Positions 59,189 to 64,000 of a stretch of DNA of 64,000 nucleotides are shown here, piece after piece. The translations under genes and the position numbers were made by a program. The DNA comes from Rhynchosporium graminicola (Eukaryota; Ascomycota; Leotiomycetes; Helotiales; Ploettnerulaceae). The stretch lies in NCBI GenBank assembly GCA_900074885.1, contig FJUW01000018.1, positions 69,748 to 133,747 of the forward strand, written 5' to 3'. Numbering within the stretch: position 1 is the stretch's first letter; each line of letters starts with the position of its first letter. The notes under the pieces were generated by a model. That model saw nothing but the letters and a program-made list of their open reading frames with translations, ran no database searches and was not told the DNA's origin.

Positions 59189-61633
59189 ATGCGTTTTGGC
59201 AAAAAATTGCGGAATTCGGTCTATCCGAAATGGAAGGGCGAATACATGGACTATGCGAAGCTGAAGGGCATGCTACGGGAGGACGAGGAAGACGACTCTA
59301 GATGGACCGAGGACGACGAGAGCAAGTTCTGCGACGAGATCCTGAATGTGCAACTCGAGAAGGTCGATTCCTTCCAGCAGCGGACCATCAAGAGCCTGGA
59401 GGAGCGAGCCAATGCCTGCGCCAAAAGACTGAATGACCTGGGACCTGAAGACGGCAAGTCGAAAGGCGACATCACTACCGGCCGCTTCAAGGAGATTGAG
59501 GCCGAGTTGGATGAGATCCTCAACGAGACCAAGGAGCTGAAGAAGTACAGCAACATTAATTACACGGCCTTCTTGAAGATTGTCAAGAAACACGATCGGA
59601 AGAGGGGTAATAATTACAAGATCCGACCGATGATGATGATAAGCCTATCACGGAAGCCATTCAACACGGAGGCTGGATATTCGCCATTATTAAACAAGCT
59701 ATCTATCATGTTCGACGCAGTAAGACAACACCTCGATGAGACGGAGTCTGGTCCGGATGCTTCGGGTCCACCAGCCCAATCGCAGATCCAGAATGGGGAG
59801 AGGTACACTGCCTACAAATGTGAGTATTAATTGCTTATGCGATCATGTATCTGCTGACAACATCCAGTTTGGGTTCACCCTGATAATCTGCTCGAGGTCA
59901 AGACCTATATCCTTCGCCGACTTCCTGTCCTCGTTTATAGCCAACAAGCTGCGAATGACGCTGAGAATCAAGGCGATCCAACTCTCAATTCCCTCTACTT
60001 CGACAATCCGAAGTTCCCTCTGTACGGTCAGAAGGTCGATCGTCAGGTCGATGCTTCCTCACTCCGAATCCGATGGTACGGAAAGTTTGCTTCAAATACT
60101 GAATTTGTTATCGAGAAGAAGATGATTCACGAGAATGGTACCAACGAGGAGCGGAGCTTCAAGATTAAGGAGAAATACATCCAGGATTTCATCAAGGGGG
60201 ATTACAAGATGGAGAAGGCTGTTGCGAAAATGGAACGCAAAGGTCTACCAGGAGCCGAAATTCAGGAGTTCGAGGACAAGGTTAAGGATATCAAAAATTT
60301 CATCATCGACAAGGAATTGCAGCCAATACTCCGAGCCAACTATACCAGAACAGCCTTCCAGAAGCCGTTGGACGACAAGGTTAGAATATCAATCGATACT
60401 TGCCTAGCTTTCATACGAGAGGACGCTATCGATCCCGACCGCCCTTGCCGGAATCCTGATAGTTGGCACCGACTTGATATCGATGATGCCAACACGGGCA
60501 TGTCTTATCCGTTCTCGAACATCAACAAGGGTGAAATCTCGCGATTTCCGTACGCCCTCCTCGAAGTCAAGGTCAGGGAGGAGGTTGCCAAAAAGCATCC
60601 GCAATGGGTAGATGATTTGATGGCATCTCATCTTGTACACAAGGCGCCTCGTTTCTCTAAATTCGTCCACGGAGTTGCCACGTTGTTTGAGGATAATGTC
60701 AACAATCTTCCTTTTTGGCTTAGTGAGCTGGAAAGCGATATTCGCAGGGATCCTCAAGCCGCGTTTGAGGAAGAGGAAGAGAGGAAGGCGAAGAGACGAG
60801 AGAATGAGCAAGTGGTTGGGAGTTTGCTCGGGGCCACTCCCAAGGCTTCTTCTAGCTTCAAAGCTGCTGTCAGCTCCCCGCTTGGCAAATCATATATGGC
60901 AGAGCGCATGGCGGCCGAAGAGCGAGCTGGCAAGAGGAGGTCGGACTTCAGCAGCAGTGGAAGAAGCAAGTCTCGCACTGAAGATACTATCAACGAGGAA
61001 GGTGGGAGCAATGAGGAAGAAGCCGAAGAAGGTACATATGGCACGATGTCGTCGATCTTTCCCTCTTTCTCACTATCTCGTTACGCTCGATTCACGCGAG
61101 CCAAGCGAGACGGAAAGGTCGTTCTCCCACCTGGTGTCACCGAGCCCCTGGAGCTGATCAAGGATTCTGGGTCTCTCAAAATCGAGCCAAAAATTTGGCT
61201 TGCCAACGAGAGAACCTTCTTGAAATGGCAGCACATTTGTGTCCTCCTGGGAGCCCTTGCCGTCTCCTTATACAACACAGCTGGTCAGAACAAGATCGCG
61301 ACGGTATTTGGTTTCATATACTTGAGCATTGCAATCTTTGCCGGTATCTGGGGTACTGTCATGCACCGCGTTCGAAGAAATATGATTGTTGAGAGGAGTG
61401 GAAAGGATTTCGATAATATGATCGGACCGATGATTGTCAGCTTCGCCCTGATGGCGTCTCTAATTTTGAACTTTTATTTCCAGGTAAGGTCTATTCAAGG
61501 TTTACAGTTCTCTGACTAATACATGTTGTAGTATCACGCTGCGGTGAAGAGGTTTAATGACCCAGGACATGGAAACGTTACCGTTCCAATTGGCGGACTC
61601 GAAGAGACCGAAATTAAGATTAAGTTTTTATAA
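59189..61633 (+). CDS. Vacuolar transporter chaperone subunit, Vtc2/3-type (SPX-VTC-DUF202), 782 aa
   Basis: Exons 59189-59819, 59868-61483 and 61532-61633; two 48-bp introns. SPX domain (residues 1 to about 190) starts MRFGKKLRNSVYPKWKGEYM, like Vtc2/Vtc3 rather than Vtc4 (MKFGxxL), and includes the inositol-pyrophosphate-binding Lys helix NYTAFLKIVKKHDRK. The VTC tunnel domain (about 211-515) has SLRIRWYGKF, FVIEKKM, RSFKIKEKYIQDF, LLEVKVREE and APRFSKFVHG. An acidic linker leads to DUF202 (KIWLANERTFLKWQHICVLL) with three C-terminal membrane helices. The VTC complex makes polyphosphate at the vacuole, gated by SPX. Vtc4 is the catalytic subunit in yeast; this one is probably the Vtc2/3 accessory subunit. 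Confidence 0.88.
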
Positions 61634-62427
61634 CGCGGACCACGTGTACATACAGGTGTTGGAACATTAGATGCAGCGGGGAAGGAGTGTAAAGTGAGAG
61701 AGGGAAGTATACTTATGGGTGAGGTACAGCGAGTAGAGCTTGCTATTGCCACCCCGCTTTTGGCAACTTTGGTTATCATGCCCAACTATATTAGAACCTC
61801 GAAATTTGTAAACGATTTCGAGGATATCCAGATTCACCCCTGACAAAGGTCTCTTGTCTAGCTTTCTTTGTGATCTTGGTGGGATTTCACAGGACTGCGC
61901 TACTCCAATCTAGCCCATTTGTTACCTTTGCCTGCGACGATCTCGTCTGACAAGGAGAACTCGACTGATCACTAAGTGAATGCCTTGTACTTCTTTCTGG
62001 GCATGAAAAATTATGACGTTTACACCTACGCCTGCTTGTATCAATTCCCATACATGCCAACTGGAGGATCCCTATGTTGATCCCTGAGGGGATCCCTTGG
62101 CGAGGCTGATTGATCCAAGACTCAAGATCAGCCTGTGACATGTGCCACTCGGAATTTATTACAGTCAACCACGAACCTCAAGTGAACGATACCAAAATGG
62201 TTTCAGATCTTCGCCAGTTCGATCATTTCACTTGGTACCAGCAATGTGAAATTTCACAAACAATCCTTGTGTCCAGGCTACAAAGGGAGCTGAAGTGACC
62301 TGCTCAGCCTCGCACCAGCGACGCGGCCATATACAGGATTACTCACAACTCACCTCCGACCAGGAACTTGTACGGGACACACCGCAAATCCTTTCTGGAT
62401 TTTATATCATGGTCTCAAGACTTCACT
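61634..62427. other. Intergenic, short inverted repeat
   Basis: No gene. CACGTG occurs just after the VTC stop (about 61641-61646). GATCCCTGAGGGGATC at about 62080-62095 is a 6-bp-stem palindrome, partly repeated just upstream as GGATCCC. Confidence 0.55.
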
Positions 62428-64000
62428 ATGAGTGAAGCAAAACGAAAGATTCTCGGCCTCTTCAGAAGTCGCAGTACTGTGGACAAGCCGACGGAATCGA
62501 AAGGTGTAGTAGGTACTCCACGTCATCGATGCCAAATGGCTCCTTCGAAACGGTCCTCTCTTGCGATGTAAAGGTTAGTACTAACCATTTGACAGGAACG
62601 AGAGAGAGAAAATGATAGCAACAAGGACAAGGTCCGTAGAGAATACCGACATCGTCGCGAGCGCGATCCAGATCGACACCACCACCACGAGCGCTCCCAC
62701 AGCTCACATTCCCCTCACTCGAAATCCGAACATGGCAGTAGTCACAGACGAATTTCTGGCGTTGCGCGAACATTAACGCCCGTCCCCATACGAGCCAGTC
62801 CCATCCCAGCTTCACAGCCGTTAACGCAATGGCCTCCTCCAGAATACACGCGCCAGGCAACCCTTTCGCAAGGCAAAGCCATGGAACTGATAGCCTCGGG
62901 CGTGCCGGTGTTTAAGGGCATTAGACATTCAATTCCGCATGCTGCAGACACATACTACAATCTGTACGCGAAGTGCGTGGGCAATGGCGGGGTGGGTAGT
63001 GATGTGGGAGATATTTACACGGATGCTTTCGCTGCGGACTCGATGAAGACGCAGGGATTGGAGAAAGCTATGAAACCGTGGGAGACGCTGGAGCAGCCCA
63101 GTATGAGCTTCTGCCATGGTGTGAGACCGGGTACTATAAGCTTGAACCACTGGGTCAGTCTGTCAGGAAAGCTCAATCCGCCTATCGAATTACGAGATCC
63201 AGGTGTTGTTCCCAGAGAAGTAGACCTTTCTGTTATTCTCGAACGACTAATTTATCTCGAGGGAGGCTTCGAAGAAGAGTACCAAGATCTCATGTACAAA
63301 AATCTCTACCGGAACCTCCTTCGTGACCCAGACCGTATTCTGGCACCGCATAAGGCTATGGAGAAGCAGATATCGGACTTGATACTTGTTTTGTCAAGAC
63401 GGGAATGGATCGATTTTAGCAAGCCGGAGAATCAAGTCGTAGCCAAGTTTTTCGCAAACGTTACGTATACTGAGCAAGGACGCTATAAGCTGTTCTTTCA
63501 TCAGCTCTTGTTGAGTATGGAGCTGTATTTGCGCATCCATTCTAAACAGCATGCGGATTTTGCCAAGGAGAAACTGTTAAGTCAGCTTCCGCCCTGTATT
63601 AGATGGGATTTAGCGCTCGTGAGGAAGTGGAGGGAGTGTATGAGTATTCGAAAATTCTCGAAGGGTGAAGATCCACAGCAGAGTAAGTCTTTCCTCGACA
63701 TCAATGAAAACCCTCCCCTAAAGAAGTTGGTTGCTCGGCTAATTTGTAGACAGTTGGATTCGAACTTCTCACCAAGAAAGCACAAGTCAAAGCCCTCCGC
63801 AAATTCGCACGAGCAATGAAATGGCCTAATCTGGCTGCAGTGGACGAAGTGTTGAAAGAACGGAGCGTGGATGATGTGGCTCTCGAAGATCGCTCCTCCG
63901 ATGCCATGTCTTATTTCACCGGCGTTGTACTTCCTGGCGTCACGATGCCTTGGCTTATCATGAACTCACTAATCGACTGTGATAACGACGCTGGTGGCAA
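62428..64000 (+). CDS. Conserved hypothetical protein, 3' end beyond window
   Basis: Proposed exons 62428-62508, 62596-63682 and 63754 to the window edge. ATG at 62428 gives MSEAKRKILGLFRSRSTVDK. The first intron (87 bp) uses donor GTAGGT and a TACTAAC branch before GACAG; the donor is the least certain point. The second (63683-63753, 71 bp) joins DPQQ to IGFELLTKKAQVKALRKFAR in frame. A His/Arg/Ser-rich low-complexity segment (residues of about 28-75) precedes a well-formed helical domain (CHGVRPGTISLNHWVSLSGK, ILERLIYLEGGFEEEYQDLM, GRYKLFFHQLLLSMELYLRI). No known domain is recognised and no function is proposed. The coding frame continues to base 64000. Confidence 0.65.

Noticed and set aside
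62080..62095. Palindrome GATCCCTGAGGGGATC as a terminator
   Set aside because: Rho-independent terminators do not apply to fungal nuclear genes; a 6-bp stem is within chance for this length.

Overview
The window comes from a filamentous ascomycete (Pezizomycotina). Genes carry short introns of about 40-90 bp with GT..AG ends and CTAAC/CTAAT/CTGAT-like branch points. The repeats show heavy RIP (C-to-T in CpA context), leaving DNA almost without CA/TG and rich in TA and CTAG. A Leotiomycete is my best guess from protein flavour, but that is inference.

Region 1 (1 to about 13,000) is an AT-rich, RIP-mutated transposon nest. A Helitron (Rep then Pif1-type helicase, + strand) is interrupted by a full-length Ty3/gypsy LTR retrotransposon in the opposite orientation (2302-10077, 268-bp LTRs, 5-bp target duplication CTTAG). 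A further LTR piece of the same family (1-105) abuts Helitron coding sequence at the window edge. All open frames are broken by TAA/TAG from CAA/CAG, and catalytic residues are substituted. Near 13,000 the composition changes abruptly to normal gene-bearing DNA.

Region 2 (13,263-24,353) holds an alpha/beta hydrolase, an unknown protein, an Sfl1/Hsf2-like HSF-type transcription factor (- strand), a 3.6-kb non-coding stretch, a possible small spliced ORF and an F-box protein.

Region 3 (25,892-47,116) is housekeeping: FGGY-type pentulose kinase, proteasome ATPase Rpt6, a Vnx1-like vacuolar cation/H+ exchanger, Gid5/Vid28 (ARMC8-like GID ligase subunit), a Pho80-like cyclin, Emc10, histone chaperone Chz1, SNARE Bet1 and the APC/C subunit Apc15/Mnd2. 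Several have tiny exons.

Region 4 (47,117-64,000) has a 4.1-kb simple-repeat-rich intergenic region, the 2139-residue glutamate synthase Glt1, a Vtc2/3-type SPX-VTC-DUF202 polyphosphate-complex subunit and an unknown protein cut by the window end.

There are no operons. Functional echoes exist (F-box, Rpt6, Gid5 and Apc15 in protein turnover; a Pho80-like cyclin and a Vtc subunit in phosphate homeostasis), but the spacing suggests ordinary fungal gene order rather than a dedicated cluster. No tRNA, rRNA or CRISPR was found. The most unusual parts are the nested transposons, an extra frame antisense to the retrotransposon pol, and the micro-exons. I did not find a convincing undescribed system.
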